Part shown: piece by piece, positions 43,390 through 51,895 of the stretch
Position numbering within the stretch: position 1 is the stretch's first letter
Layout: every line of letters starts with the position of its first letter
Assembly: GCA_963838805.1 (NCBI GenBank)
Contig: CAWISK010000005.1
Coordinates: 443,098 to 507,097, forward strand
Reading direction: 5' to 3'
Source of the DNA: CAVRQM01 sp963838805
Lineage (GTDB): Bacteria; Pseudomonadota; Alphaproteobacteria; Acetobacterales; Acetobacteraceae
DNA length: 64,000 nucleotides
Notes under the pieces: generated by a model
Databases searched by the model: none
Told to the model about the DNA's origin: nothing
Seen by the model: the letters and a program-made list of their open reading frames with translations, nothing else
Position numbers and translations under genes: made by a program

Positions 43390-43421
43390 TTGACGTTCGG
43401 CGGCCGTGCTACATCATGTAG
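43390..43421 (+). promoter_or_regulatory. Promoter and palindromic operator of the toxin-antitoxin operon
   Basis: TTGACG (43390-43395) is followed by the perfect 13-bp palindrome CTACATCATGTAG (43409-43421), which overlaps the -10 position and ends 15 bases before the antitoxin ATG. TACAT/ATGTA arms are typical of operators bound by Phd/VapB-type antitoxins, so autorepression is likely. Confidence 0.65.
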
Positions 43422-43436
43422 GACAGAGAGGGCAAC

Positions 43437-43733
43437 ATGGCCGAGATCGTCACCGCGCGCGAGGCGAACCATCATTTCTCGCGCATCCTGGACGAGGTCG
43501 CGAGCGGGCGCGAGTACGTCGTGACCCGTAACGGCCGGCCGGTCGCCCGCATCATGCCCGAACGGGCACCGGATGGGCGGCGGAGCCTGACGGCCGAACA
43601 GGAACAGTTGCTGGCGGAAAGCCGCGAATGGGCGCTGCACCGCGTAGTGCCCGCCGACGCCGAGCCCATCGGCACGTTTGACCGGGACGACCTGTACGAC
43701 GAGAGGATCCCCAAATATCTGCGAAATCGATGA
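43437..43733 (+). CDS. Phd/YefM-family antitoxin
   Basis: This 98-residue protein has the Phd-type DNA-binding N-terminus MAEIVTAREANHHFSRILDE and VASGREYVVTRNGRPVARIM. A charged, likely disordered C-terminal part (EPIGTFDRDDLYDERIPKYL) would wrap the toxin. GAGAGGG precedes ATG 43437. The stop overlaps the toxin ATG (ATGA), ensuring antitoxin is made first. It should bind the palindrome at 43409. Confidence 0.88.
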   Translation: MAEIVTAREANHHFSRILDEVASGREYVVTRNGRPVARIMPERAPDGRRSLTAEQEQLLAESREWALHRVVPADAEPIGTFDRDDLYDERIPKYLRNR

Positions 43734-44188
43734 GGCTCACCCTCGATTCCAATATCCTGGTCTACTATGCCGACCAGGGGGATCCAGTGCGCCAGCGGTC
43801 AGCGGTCGCGATCCACGACGCCCTGGTCGGGCTTGATGGCGTGCTGACGCAGCAGTCGCTCAGTGAGTTCGCTGCCGTTTCGCTGCGCAAGCGCCTCGCG
43901 ACGCCGCGCCAGATCGTGGAGCAATTGCGCAGGTGGTCCCGGGTGTTTCCGTTTGCCAAGGCGGCTGGATTGCCCGAGTTTGAAAGGGCGCTGAGTGCCC
44001 GCGATGAGGGACGGTTCAGCTTCTGGGACGCGCTGCTGCTGGCAACCGCAGGTGCGGCTGGATGCGAGGCGGTGATCTCGGAGGACATGGGCGACGGCGC
44101 GACACTCGACCGAGTCCGTGTGATCAGCGCCTTCGATGGTCAGGGTGGCGTTTCCGAGGCTGCCCGGATCGCGCTGGGTCTCGCCTGA
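43730..44188 (+). CDS. PIN-domain toxin (VapC-like)
   Basis: This is a 152-residue PIN-domain protein with the acidic site spread over LTLDSNILVYYADQ (first Asp), SEFAAVSL (Glu), FSFWDALLLATA (Asp) and VISEDMGDGATLDRV (Asp). These residues coordinate Mg/Mn for RNA cleavage, often of initiator tRNA or rRNA in characterised VapCs; the target here is unknown. Its stop overlaps the hrcA start by one base (TGATG), so ribosomes finishing the toxin can restart on the heat-shock repressor. Confidence 0.87.
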   Translation: MRLTLDSNILVYYADQGDPVRQRSAVAIHDALVGLDGVLTQQSLSEFAAVSLRKRLATPRQIVEQLRRWSRVFPFAKAAGLPEFERALSARDEGRFSFWDALLLATAGAAGCEAVISEDMGDGATLDRVRVISAFDGQGGVSEAARIALGLA

Positions 44189-45231
44189 TGCCGGCCACTC
44201 CCCCCGGTCTCGACCCCCGCTCCGCCGCCATCCTGCGCGAGATCGTCGAGCAGTATGTGGAAACCGGCGAGCCGGTGGGCAGCCGCACGCTGTCGCGCCG
44301 GCTGCCTATCGCGCTCTCGCCCGCCACCATCCGCAACGTCATGTCCGACCTTACCGACGCGGGGCTGCTGTTCTCTCCGCATACCTCTGCCGGACGCCTG
44401 CCCACCGAGCGCGGCCTGCGCCTGTTCGTCGATGGGCTGCTGCAAACGGGAGAGATCGCCGAGGAGGATCGCGAGGCGATCGGTGCCGCGCTGGAGGCCG
44501 CCGGGCGCAGCCTGGAGGACACGCTGGCCGAGGCGTCGTCCATGCTGTCCGGCCTGTCCGCCGCCGCCGGTCTCGTGCTGGCGCCGAAATCCGAGGGCGC
44601 GCTGCGCCACATCGAGTTCGTGCCGCTCGGCTCGGGTCGCGCGCTGGTCGTGCTGGTGGGTGCCGAGGGACAGGTCGAGAACCGGGTCATCGAAATCCCG
44701 CCAGGCCTGCCGCCGTCGGCGTTGCAGCAGGCCGGCAACTACCTGAACGCAAGGCTGTCCGGCCGGCCGCTGACCGAGCTGCGCCGCATCGTCGCCGAGG
44801 AGATGGCGGCCGACCGCACCCAGCTCGACGCGCTCTCGGCCAAGGTGGTGGAAGCGGGGCTCGCGACCTGGGCCGGCGAGGGCCGCAGCGGCAGCCTGAT
44901 CGTGCGCGGCCAGGCGCGGCTGCTGAGCGACGTGACGCAGATCGAACGGCTGGGTGCCATCCAGCACCTGTTCGAGCGGCTGGAGACGCACGAGACCATG
45001 CTGCGCCTGCTGGAACTGGCCGAGCAGTCTGATGGCGTGCGCATCTTCATCGGCGCGGAGAGCGGGCTGTTCGCTGCCTCTGGCGTGTCGATGGTGGTCG
45101 CACCCTCGCGCAATGCCGCCGGGCGGATCGTGGGCGCCATCGGTGTCATCGGACCGACGCGCATCAATTACGGCCGCATCATTCCGGTGGTGGACTACAC
45201 GGCGCGGGTCGTGGGGCGGCTGCTGGGCTGA
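44188..45231 (+). CDS. hrcA: Heat-inducible transcription repressor HrcA
   Basis: HrcA represses groESL-type operons by binding CIRCE and is stabilised by GroEL. The winged-helix N-terminus has ILREIVEQYVETGEPVGSRT and LSPATIRNVMSDLTDAGLL, then SPHTSAGRLPTERGLRLFV. The GAF-like C-terminus has GVRIFIGAES and GAIGVIGPTRINYGRIIPVV, ending RVVGRLLG. ATG 44188 overlaps the toxin stop. grpE, the usual next gene, is not here; a convergent PEP-CTERM gene follows. I found no CIRCE element in the window. The frame is intact at 347 residues. Confidence 0.94.
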   Translation: MPATPPGLDPRSAAILREIVEQYVETGEPVGSRTLSRRLPIALSPATIRNVMSDLTDAGLLFSPHTSAGRLPTERGLRLFVDGLLQTGEIAEEDREAIGAALEAAGRSLEDTLAEASSMLSGLSAAAGLVLAPKSEGALRHIEFVPLGSGRALVVLVGAEGQVENRVIEIPPGLPPSALQQAGNYLNARLSGRPLTELRRIVAEEMAADRTQLDALSAKVVEAGLATWAGEGRSGSLIVRGQARLLSDVTQIERLGAIQHLFERLETHETMLRLLELAEQSDGVRIFIGAESGLFAASGVSMVVAPSRNAAGRIVGAIGVIGPTRINYGRIIPVVDYTARVVGRLLG

Positions 45232-45255
45232 GCAATTCCGCGGAGGCTTAGGTGC

Positions 45256-45881
45256 CTAGACTGCGCGACGCGGCTTCAGCAGCAGAATGAGCCCGACGGC
45301 GAGCCCCAGCAGAAAGAAGCTGGGCGGCTCCGGCACGGCGACCGCCTTGTACGTGTAGGCGAGCGCAAGGTTGCCGTCGAACATCGTCATGTCGCTGATA
45401 GTATGCCGTCCGTGGTTGAGCATGTCGGAGAGGAACGCGAACTCGACCAACGACCGCGGCCTTGACGCGGACGATATGAAGGCGCTCAGCGCGGAGAAGT
45501 TGAACGTGAGGTCAACGGAGACTGGTGTCCCATCATAGATTCCGCCGGACGACTTGATGAGTTGCGTTCCCGGATTGCCGGAAAGCTTGTCCGGGAAGGC
45601 GGATGCTGGATACGCGTAATAGCTTGTCCCCACGACTCCGCGCGCCGGATACCGCCCTCCCCCGAGAGGTCGATGATCGGCGTATAGGAGCCGGTCAGCG
45701 TCGCCGTGACGCCGGTAAGGGTGCCCTGCGCCGGATTGAACGCGGCACCGTCTATGGAATAGGGCGCGAAGTCGCCCCCGAAATCCTCGACTGCCGACAG
45801 GTTCTGCACGATCTCCGATGCGACCGACGGCGTTGCAATCGCCAGCATCGCCGCTGCCGCAAGCACCGCTCGGAGCCGCAT
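45256..45881 (-). CDS. PEP-CTERM sorting-domain protein
   Basis: The start ATG 45881 has GGAGG 5 bases upstream and leads into a Sec signal (AVLAAAAMLAIATPSVAS). The mature domain, about 160 residues, is Ser/Thr/Gly-rich and beta-like. The C-terminus is a clear PEP-CTERM tail: AVPEPPSFFLLGLAVGLILL followed by KPRRAV. Such tails are cut and anchored by an exosortase, and the proteins are usually exported with extracellular polysaccharide. No exosortase gene is in the window. One base seems to be missing near 45652. The base composition looks less GC-rich than the neighbours, compatible with acquisition. Confidence 0.75.
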
Positions 45882-45976
45882 CACGACCTCCGCATGAAAA
45901 GAACGGAGTGATGGTGCGCGCTTGCGATATCGCAATCAATGCCGAAATCCCACAGACGATTGTGCCACGCCCCAAC

Positions 45977-46810
45977 TCACGCGCTTGTTACGGCGCGTAA
46001 CGTTCTCGATGGGCGGGCAGCGCGGCCGCCTATTCCCCGGCCGGACCGCGCCGCCGCCACGGCCGATTGCAGTTCCGAGAGCGGCACGGCACCCGGCAGC
46101 AGGCGGCTGCCAACCACATAGGTCGGCGTGCCGTCGATCCCGAGCTCGTGCGCCAGTGCCAGGTTCGCGGCGATGCGCGCCTGCACCTCCGGCGCGTCCA
46201 TGTCGTGCCGCAGGCGGGTCCAATCCAGGCCGAGCCGGGTCGCGGCCGCCTGCACGCTGGCCTCGGTGATCTGGCCGCTGCCCGACATCAGCGCCTGTTG
46301 CAGCTTCAGGTAGCCGCCCTGCCGCTGCGCCGCCAGCACGGCGCGGGCGCCCAGCACGCTCGGGTCGCCCAGGACGGGAATGTCCTTGAACACCAGGCGC
46401 AGCTTCGGGTCGTGCGCGAGCAGCTCGGTCATGGCCGGCAGCATGCGCCGGCAATAGGGGCAGCGCAGGTCGTAGAACTCGACCAGGGTGACGTCGCCGG
46501 CCGGATCGCCGGCTACCGGATCGCCGGGGTTGCGCGCCAGGGCCGGACCGGCGCGACTGATCGCCGCCCGCGCCGCCGCGTCCTGCGCGCCGGATTCCTG
46601 CTGCTGCAACGCGGTGATCGCATCGCGCAGGATGGAGGGGTCGGTCTGCAGTGCCGTGCGCAGGATGCCCACGATCTCCGCACGCTGCGCGGGGGTGAAG
46701 GAGGACGCGGCCGGGGTCGGCGCGCTTGCCGGCTGGGCCACCGCAGGTCGCGCCAGGGCCAGCGCCAGCAGCACGACAAGACATCCGGCGCCACGCCACC
46801 AGGCCCGCAT
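45977..46810 (-). CDS. DsbA-family periplasmic thiol oxidoreductase
   Basis: This 277-residue protein has a Sec signal (LVVLLALALARPAVAQ), a helical N-terminal region (FTPAQRAEIVGILRTALQTD) and a thioredoxin-fold domain with active site FYDLRCPYCRRMLP. The cis-Pro lies in IDGTPTYVVGSRLLPG. The extra N-terminal helices match the Com1/ScsC-like group that can trimerise. It may oxidise or isomerise envelope protein disulphides. It is divergent from the gamma-glutamyltransferase gene. The frame is intact. Confidence 0.88.
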   Translation of the reverse strand: MRAWWRGAGCLVVLLALALARPAVAQPASAPTPAASSFTPAQRAEIVGILRTALQTDPSILRDAITALQQQESGAQDAAARAAISRAGPALARNPGDPVAGDPAGDVTLVEFYDLRCPYCRRMLPAMTELLAHDPKLRLVFKDIPVLGDPSVLGARAVLAAQRQGGYLKLQQALMSGSGQITEASVQAAATRLGLDWTRLRHDMDAPEVQARIAANLALAHELGIDGTPTYVVGSRLLPGAVPLSELQSAVAAARSGRGIGGRAARPSRTLRAVTSA

Positions 46811-46876
46811 GGACGTACTCCTCTTCCGCAGGCCGCCGTAGCGCGTTCCGGGTGCGCTGTCGATCCGGCTGGGGTG

Positions 46877-46894
46877 CCCGGTTGCCGAACCGGG
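46877..46894. other. Perfect hairpin in the dsbA-like/ggt gap
   Basis: CCCGGTT-GCCG-AACCGGG forms a 7-bp stem with a 4-base loop, 13 bases before an in-gap ATG (46907) that has AAGGAG upstream but is out of frame with the downstream gene. It may be an operator or a 5'-leader hairpin. Confidence 0.35.
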
Positions 46895-47001
46895 GCGAAG
46901 GAGTCTATGGCAATTTGCTCATGCCGACACAGCGCACCGGGCCGGCATCGCGGCCGGCTGCACGATCGAGGGAGTTCGCCGAGGTGCGCAGCCGTCACGC
47001 G

Positions 47002-48390
47002 ATGCGTCGGACAGCCCTGGCCGTGCTGCTCTCGGCCAACCTTGCCACCGGCGGCTGCTCCTTCGTGCAGCACAACATGCTGGGCGGCGAGAGTGGGCCG
47101 ACCCCCGGCACGCCCGGGTATGTCAGGGGCTTCCTGGGCGCAGTCGTGGCCGACGAGCCGCGCGCCGCCCTGGCCGGACGCGACGTGCTCTCGGCCGGCG
47201 GGTCGGCGGCGGACGCCGCGGTGGCGATGGGGCTGATGCTGTCGGTGACGCTGCCCTCGCGCGCGGGCCTGGGCGGCGGCGGCGCCTGCCTCGCCTATAG
47301 CCCGAAGCGCAGCGGGCCAGGCGGCGGCGTGCCCGAGGCGATCATGTTCCTGCCGCAGGCGCCGGCGCATCCGCGACCGGGGGACCGGCCGGCGGCGGTG
47401 CCGCTGCTGGCGCGGGGGCTGTACCTGCTGCATGCGAAATACGGCTCGCTGCCGTTCGAGCAATTGTCGGTGCCGGCCGAGCAGGCGGCGCGATTTGGGG
47501 TTCCCGCCTCGCGCGCGCTGGTCCGCGATGTGGCGGTGGTAGCCGGCCCGCTGGCGGGCGATCCGGTGGCGCGCGGCATCTTCGTGCCGGGCGGGCAGCC
47601 GCTGGCCGAGGGCGCCCCGCTGATCCAGCCGGAACTGGCGGCCTCGCTCGCCAAGCTGCGCACGGCGGGGGTGGGCGATCTGTATCAGGGCCTGCTCGCG
47701 AGGACGCTCGCAGATGCCGCGACCGATGCCGGCGGCGGGTTGCAGGCCGAGGATTTCCGCACCGCCCTGCCGAGTATCGCGGCACCCATCCAGGTGGCGG
47801 CTGGGAATGACCGCCTAGCCTTCCTGCCGCAGCCGGGCGAAGGCGGCCTGGCCACCGTGGCCGCGTTCCAGGCGCTGCGGCAGAACCCGAACGATCCCGC
47901 GCAGGCACAGGCGCGCGCCCTGGCCGCCGCCGCCCAGGCGCGCGGCGTGGCGGCCCTGCCGCCGCTACCGGCCTCGACCACGCTGGCCGCCCTCGACCGC
48001 AACGGAAATGCCGTGATCTGCGCGCTGACCATGAACAATCTGTTCGGCACCGGGCGGATCGCCCCCGGAACCGGGGTGCTGCTCGCCGCCTCGCCATCGG
48101 TGCATCCGCCGCCGCTGCTGTCGGTGGTGCTGGCCTACAACGCCAATATCCGCGCCTTCCGCGCCGAGGCCGGCGGATCGGGCCAGGAAGCGGCGCCGCT
48201 CGCGGCGGCGTTCGCGATGGTCGAGGCTCTGGGCGACCGTGCCGCTCGCCCCACGCCGCTGCCGGTGCCGCCGCCCGAGCCGGGGCGGGCCAATGTGATT
48301 CAGTGCGACCGCTACCTGCCAGGGTCGGAGGCGTCCTGCGGATGGGCGACCGACCCGCGCGGTGCCGGGCTGGCGATCGGGAGCAGTTGA
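47002..48390 (+). CDS. Gamma-glutamyltransferase-family lipoprotein
   Basis: The protein resembles Ntn-hydrolase gamma-glutamyltranspeptidases: DVLSAGGSAADAAVAMGLML, SRAGLGGGGACLAYS, and the small-subunit start with a Thr pair in PASTTLAALDRNGNAV followed by LFGTGRIAPGTGVLL. The catalytic Thr would be one of that pair, with self-cleavage just before it. An N-terminal lipobox-like LATGGC places it on the periplasmic side. At 462 residues it is shorter than typical GGT (about 550), and the usual substrate-loop Arg/Asp motifs are hard to see, so activity is uncertain. ATG 46921 is an alternative start. Confidence 0.75.
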   Translation: MRRTALAVLLSANLATGGCSFVQHNMLGGESGPTPGTPGYVRGFLGAVVADEPRAALAGRDVLSAGGSAADAAVAMGLMLSVTLPSRAGLGGGGACLAYSPKRSGPGGGVPEAIMFLPQAPAHPRPGDRPAAVPLLARGLYLLHAKYGSLPFEQLSVPAEQAARFGVPASRALVRDVAVVAGPLAGDPVARGIFVPGGQPLAEGAPLIQPELAASLAKLRTAGVGDLYQGLLARTLADAATDAGGGLQAEDFRTALPSIAAPIQVAAGNDRLAFLPQPGEGGLATVAAFQALRQNPNDPAQAQARALAAAAQARGVAALPPLPASTTLAALDRNGNAVICALTMNNLFGTGRIAPGTGVLLAASPSVHPPPLLSVVLAYNANIRAFRAEAGGSGQEAAPLAAAFAMVEALGDRAARPTPLPVPPPEPGRANVIQCDRYLPGSEASCGWATDPRGAGLAIGSS

Positions 48391-48483
48391 AGCCTTCTGC
48401 GACACGAAGGCCCGACAGCGAGGCTGACGCCGCCGCAGGTCAGCATGGCGCGGGCCAGCACCACGGCCAGGGTCGCTTGTCGC

Positions 48484-48588
48484 CTAGCCGGCCACGCGCA
48501 GAAGCGCAAACACGGCTGCCATCACGATCACAATGGCTGCCGTTGCGAATACCAACTTGTCGGCGAACAAACGGCGCATCGGGACCAT
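48484..48588 (-). CDS. 34-residue membrane protein downstream of the ferric-reductase gene
   Basis: This short frame starts 2 bases after the ferric-reductase-like stop on the same strand. It encodes MVPMRRLFADKLVF, then a single hydrophobic helix (ATAAIVIVMAAVFALL) and RVAG. A second ATG at 48579 has AGGG about 9 bases upstream. Positive residues on the N-side and a clean helix suggest a small accessory subunit of the redox complex. No family is known to me. Confidence 0.45.
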   Translation of the reverse strand: MVPMRRLFADKLVFATAAIVIVMAAVFALLRVAG

Positions 48589-48590
48589 CC

Positions 48591-49913
48591 CTAGACGAAG
48601 CTATAGCGTTCCGAATGGTATTTCGCCAGCGGCACATCCAGCTCGCCAAGCGTCTTTTCAATCGCATCCATCATCACACCCGGCCCGCAGATGAAGTACT
48701 CGTGGTCGGCGTACCGCGGCGGCAGATGACGCTTGAACATCTCGGCCGTGATGTGGCCCTGCTCTCCCGTCCAATCGGCCGGCGGATTCGCCAGCACGTG
48801 AACGATCGTCAGGTTGAGCCGCGCCTTCAGCGCCTCCAGTTCCTCGCGGAAGGTGATCGCCTCCCAGTCCTTGCTGCCGTAGAGCAGGACTACGGGCCGC
48901 TCGTCGCCCTGGTCGGCGAGCGTGCGGATCATGCTCATCATCGGCGTGACGCCGACGCCGCCGGCGATCAACACGTGCATATCGGCTGGGCTGCCAATCG
49001 TGAACGCGCCGTACGGTCCGTCCAGATAGACGCGCTGTCCTACCGGCGCCCTCTGAATGTCGCTCGTGAAGTCGCCGAGGTTCCGGATCGACATCTCGAC
49101 GCGACCATCCGTGACCGCGGCGCTGGATGAAAACGAGAACGGGTGCCCGGTGATCTTGAACGGAGTCCCCCACAGGGTCAGCCAGCCGAACTGGCCGGGG
49201 CTAAAGCGGAAGCCGGGGTGACCATCCGGCTGCATCACCACGGTCCAGGTGTCGCCGCGCTCCTGGCGCACCTCCGCGACACGATACGGCCGGCGGAGCA
49301 TGAACAGCGGCTTGACGATGCGCACGTAGAGCAGCAGCGCGATCCAGAACAGCGGCAGGGCGATCCACAGCGCCCGCTTCCAGGGATCAACCAGGTAGAA
49401 GCCCGATCCCGCCATGTGCAGCAGGCCCGCCGCGACCGCTACGACCGCCAGCACGATATGCGTGAGGTGCCAAGTCTCGTAGCTGATCTTCAACCTCACC
49501 CGCCACAGCGCCGTCACGACGAGGACGATGAGCGCCGTGATCGACAGGACGGCGAACCAGACACTCCATGGCGCCTGGATAAAATTGAGCGGCGTGAGCA
49601 TTGCCGGCCGAGTGGCAGACAGGACGAGCGCGTGCACCACGACCAGGCCCACCGCGATCTGCGATATCTGGCGGTGAAAGTGGTAGATGACGTCTTCGCC
49701 CCACGGTTCGGTGACGTAGCGGAAACGCGCCGTCAGGCCGAACTGCAGCCCCATCATCGCCAGGCCTGCGTAGCCGATCGCGGCCATGAACTCGGTCCAG
49801 AAATCGCGGGCGGGCGGCAACGATCCCGCCAGCAGCGCAAATAGCGGGGCAAGAATGAACAAGAGATAGATCGCAACCCAGACTGCCCCACGTACGGCAT
49901 AGCGGCGGCGCAT
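48591..49913 (-). CDS. Ferric-reductase-like transmembrane flavoprotein
   Basis: This 440-residue protein has about six N-terminal membrane helices with paired His for two hemes (YHFHRQISQIAVGLVVVHAL and WHLTHIVLAVVAVAAGLLHM). An FAD-binding beta-barrel (FRFSPGQFGWLTLWG, GHPFSFSSSA) and an NAD(P)H domain (HVLIAGGVGVTPMMSMIRTL, FICGPGVMMDAIEKTL) follow. The layout is that of NOX/FRE-type transmembrane electron transfer from NAD(P)H to the periplasm. The acceptor may be Fe(III), O2 or a periplasmic partner. AGGGAG lies 7 bases before ATG 49913. Confidence 0.88.
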   Translation of the reverse strand: MRRRYAVRGAVWVAIYLLFILAPLFALLAGSLPPARDFWTEFMAAIGYAGLAMMGLQFGLTARFRYVTEPWGEDVIYHFHRQISQIAVGLVVVHALVLSATRPAMLTPLNFIQAPWSVWFAVLSITALIVLVVTALWRVRLKISYETWHLTHIVLAVVAVAAGLLHMAGSGFYLVDPWKRALWIALPLFWIALLLYVRIVKPLFMLRRPYRVAEVRQERGDTWTVVMQPDGHPGFRFSPGQFGWLTLWGTPFKITGHPFSFSSSAAVTDGRVEMSIRNLGDFTSDIQRAPVGQRVYLDGPYGAFTIGSPADMHVLIAGGVGVTPMMSMIRTLADQGDERPVVLLYGSKDWEAITFREELEALKARLNLTIVHVLANPPADWTGEQGHITAEMFKRHLPPRYADHEYFICGPGVMMDAIEKTLGELDVPLAKYHSERYSFV

Positions 49914-50206
49914 AGGCTGCTCCCTTTCCAATGATCGCGACGCGGCCGGGATCTGGCGACGGGTTCCGGACAAGGCGCAGCTCGATCCCCCACCGACTGT
50001 GTTACCCACGCGGCGGACAGGCGCGCATTCACTCTGCACGAGCGGCTCAGGGGATGTCCAACCTGGAATAGACTTGGAACACGCTGTATCGTTTCGAGGC
50101 TGCTGGCCCATCTCATCGCGGCCTCTGGCCGTTCGATGTGCTGCTCGTTACCATGAGGACGTGCCGGTGCGCGGGCGGCACGGACGGCGAATAGGGGGAG
50201 CGCATC
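49914..50206. other. Divergent intergenic region
   Basis: About 290 bases separate the ferric-reductase-like gene from the oxidase assembly gene. I see no gene, tRNA or strong stem-loop here. Open frames crossing it have random composition and no ribosome site. It presumably holds the two divergent promoters. Confidence 0.5.
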
Positions 50207-50932
50207 GTGCCGGATCCAATCATCGCATATTGCGGCCCAGCCTCGGTCCCCGGCGATGTGTGGGCGCGCTGGAACTTCGACCCGCTGCTGATTGCAGCAC
50301 TGGCAGCCCTGGCGCTGGCGGTCGGTTTCGGCCGCTCGGCCGCCCCGCGGGCTGCCCTGGTGGCGATCGCGCTGATGTTCGTCATCTTCGTCTCGCCCCT
50401 CTGCGCGCTGGCATCGGCGCTGTTTTCGATACGGGTGTTCCACCATGTCCTGCTGGTCGCCGCCGTGGCGCCGCTGCTCGCGGTGGCCTTTCCGCAGAGA
50501 CGCGCAGGCTCCTTGCCGCTGCCGGCGCTGGTCGTCGTGCATGCGGTCATTCTTTGGCTCTGGCACGCCCCGGCAGCCTATGCCTGGGGTCTCGCCACCG
50601 TGCCGGCCTATTGGCTGATGGAGGGCTCTCTGCTCGGGAGCGCCTGGCTCATGTGGCGGGCGATCCTGACACCCGCGACGCAGCCGGGCGAGGCGCTGGT
50701 CGCGCTCGTGGCGACGGTCGGGCAGATGGGGCTTCTCGGTGCGCTGATCGTGTTCGCATCACGGCCGCTCTATGCGGTGCATTTCTCCAGCACGTGGGCC
50801 TGGGGGCTCTCGCCCCTCGCCGACCAGCAACTCGCCGGGCTCCTGATGTGGGTGCCGGCGATCCTGCCCTATCTCGGCATGGGGCTCTGGATCGCCTGGG
50901 CGAACCTGCGGCCCGCAGAGCCGGCCCGGTGA
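50207..50932 (+). CDS. CtaG-type cytochrome c oxidase assembly protein
   Basis: This 241-residue polytopic protein has seven or so helices and the Caa3/CtaG-like signature FSIRVFHHVLLVAAVAPLLA, then LWLWHAPAAYAWG and DQQLAGLLMWVPAILPYLGM. Family members assist copper delivery to heme-copper oxidases, and the oxidase genes follow 1 kb downstream. The start is GTG 50207 in the only frame with membrane helices. The stop overlaps the next start (GTGA). The frame is intact. Confidence 0.82.
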   Translation: MPDPIIAYCGPASVPGDVWARWNFDPLLIAALAALALAVGFGRSAAPRAALVAIALMFVIFVSPLCALASALFSIRVFHHVLLVAAVAPLLAVAFPQRRAGSLPLPALVVVHAVILWLWHAPAAYAWGLATVPAYWLMEGSLLGSAWLMWRAILTPATQPGEALVALVATVGQMGLLGALIVFASRPLYAVHFSSTWAWGLSPLADQQLAGLLMWVPAILPYLGMGLWIAWANLRPAEPAR

Positions 50933-51429
50933 CAGTCCTCCTGAAATTCGTCCATCTCGCGGCGATCGCGATCTGGTCCGGCGGGCTGGTCGCCCTGCCC
51001 TTCATGTTCTGGCAACGCCGGACATTCGTTATGGACGCGGATCTGGACCGCCTGCACCGGATGACGCGCTTCGTCTATGTCGGGATGGCGTCTCCGGCCG
51101 CCTTCATCGCCATCGGTAGCGGCACCGCGCTGATCTTCCTTCAGGCCACGTTTCAGGAGTGGTTTTCCGTCAAGATGGCCCTGGTCGGGGCCATGGTGAT
51201 CCTGCACGTCGCCGCTGGCCTTGTGCTCGCGCGGGTCTTCTTGCCGGAAGGCCGATTTGGCCGGTTTTCCTATGTCGCCCTTTCGAGCGCCTATCTCGTG
51301 CTGATCACTGCGATCGTCTGGGTGGCGCTGGCAAAGCCGCGCATCGATTCCAACCAATTCGCGACCGCCCTGTTCGCGCCCGGGGCGCTTCGTCAGTCCT
51401 TCGGCGAGACCAGAATGCCGATGCCATGA
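50929..51429 (+). CDS. CopD/DUF2269-like four-helix membrane protein
   Basis: GTG 50929 overlaps the upstream stop. The 166-residue protein has four membrane helices. The first holds His in LLKFVHLAAIAIWSGGLVAL, the second follows RMTRFVYVGMASPAAFIAIG, the third is MALVGAMVILHVAAGLVLAR and the fourth is SSAYLVLITAIVWVALAKP. This pattern is common in copper-transport and oxidase-associated CopD-like proteins. Its 3' end overlaps the convergent DUF2231 gene by 37 bases. The exact role is unknown. Confidence 0.72.
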   Translation: MTVLLKFVHLAAIAIWSGGLVALPFMFWQRRTFVMDADLDRLHRMTRFVYVGMASPAAFIAIGSGTALIFLQATFQEWFSVKMALVGAMVILHVAAGLVLARVFLPEGRFGRFSYVALSSAYLVLITAIVWVALAKPRIDSNQFATALFAPGALRQSFGETRMPMP

Positions 51430-51894
51430 TCGAACACGAGCTTGCCTCCGTGCCAGCCGGCGAAGCTCGTCATCACCGCGGCGAGACACGAGAGCGCGAG
51501 ACCGTGCGGCAGGACCGATCCGGGATCGACCAGCGCGCAGGCCCCAATTGGCGCCCGCAATGGCGACCAGCGTCATCGCCGCCACGGCGTGCGACCAGCT
51601 CGCCTCGCGAACGCGGATGCCGCGCACGAGCAGGAGCTCCCCGGTGCCGGCGATGCTGGCCGCAACGCCGGTCCAGAAGGCGATGCCGGCCGACCAGAGG
51701 CCGACCCGCACCCAGAAGGGGTCGCCCGACCACCAGTAGAACACGTCGACGCCGAGGGTCGCGAGCACGAACGCGATCGGGAAATGTACCATCATCACGT
51801 GGATCGGGTGGCCGACCAGCGCGACCGCCGATCCGACGTCGAGCCGGTCCAGCTCCAGCAGGATCGGGCTCTGCCGCGGGGAGCTCGGGATCAC
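51393..51894 (-). CDS. DUF2231 membrane protein
   Basis: The protein reads VGHPIHVMMVHFPIAFVLAT, DVFYWWSGDPFW, FWTGVAASIAGTGELLLVRG and AWSHAVAAM-type helices, matching the DUF2231 family of four-helix proteins often found with heme-copper oxidases. One extra base near 51545 breaks the frame. The corrected C-terminus is AVMTSFAGWHGGKLVFDHG and then VSPKD. The corrected length is about 167 residues from GTG 51894. It is transcribed against the oxidase genes and its 3' end overlaps the CopD-like gene. The two conserved His in GHPIHVMMVHF suggest heme or metal contact. Confidence 0.75.
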
Positions 51895-51895
51895 C

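Noticed and set aside
43379..44187. CIRCE element controlling hrcA
   Set aside because: I looked for TTAGCACTC-N9-GAGTGCTAA-like repeats upstream of hrcA and hsp20 and saw none.
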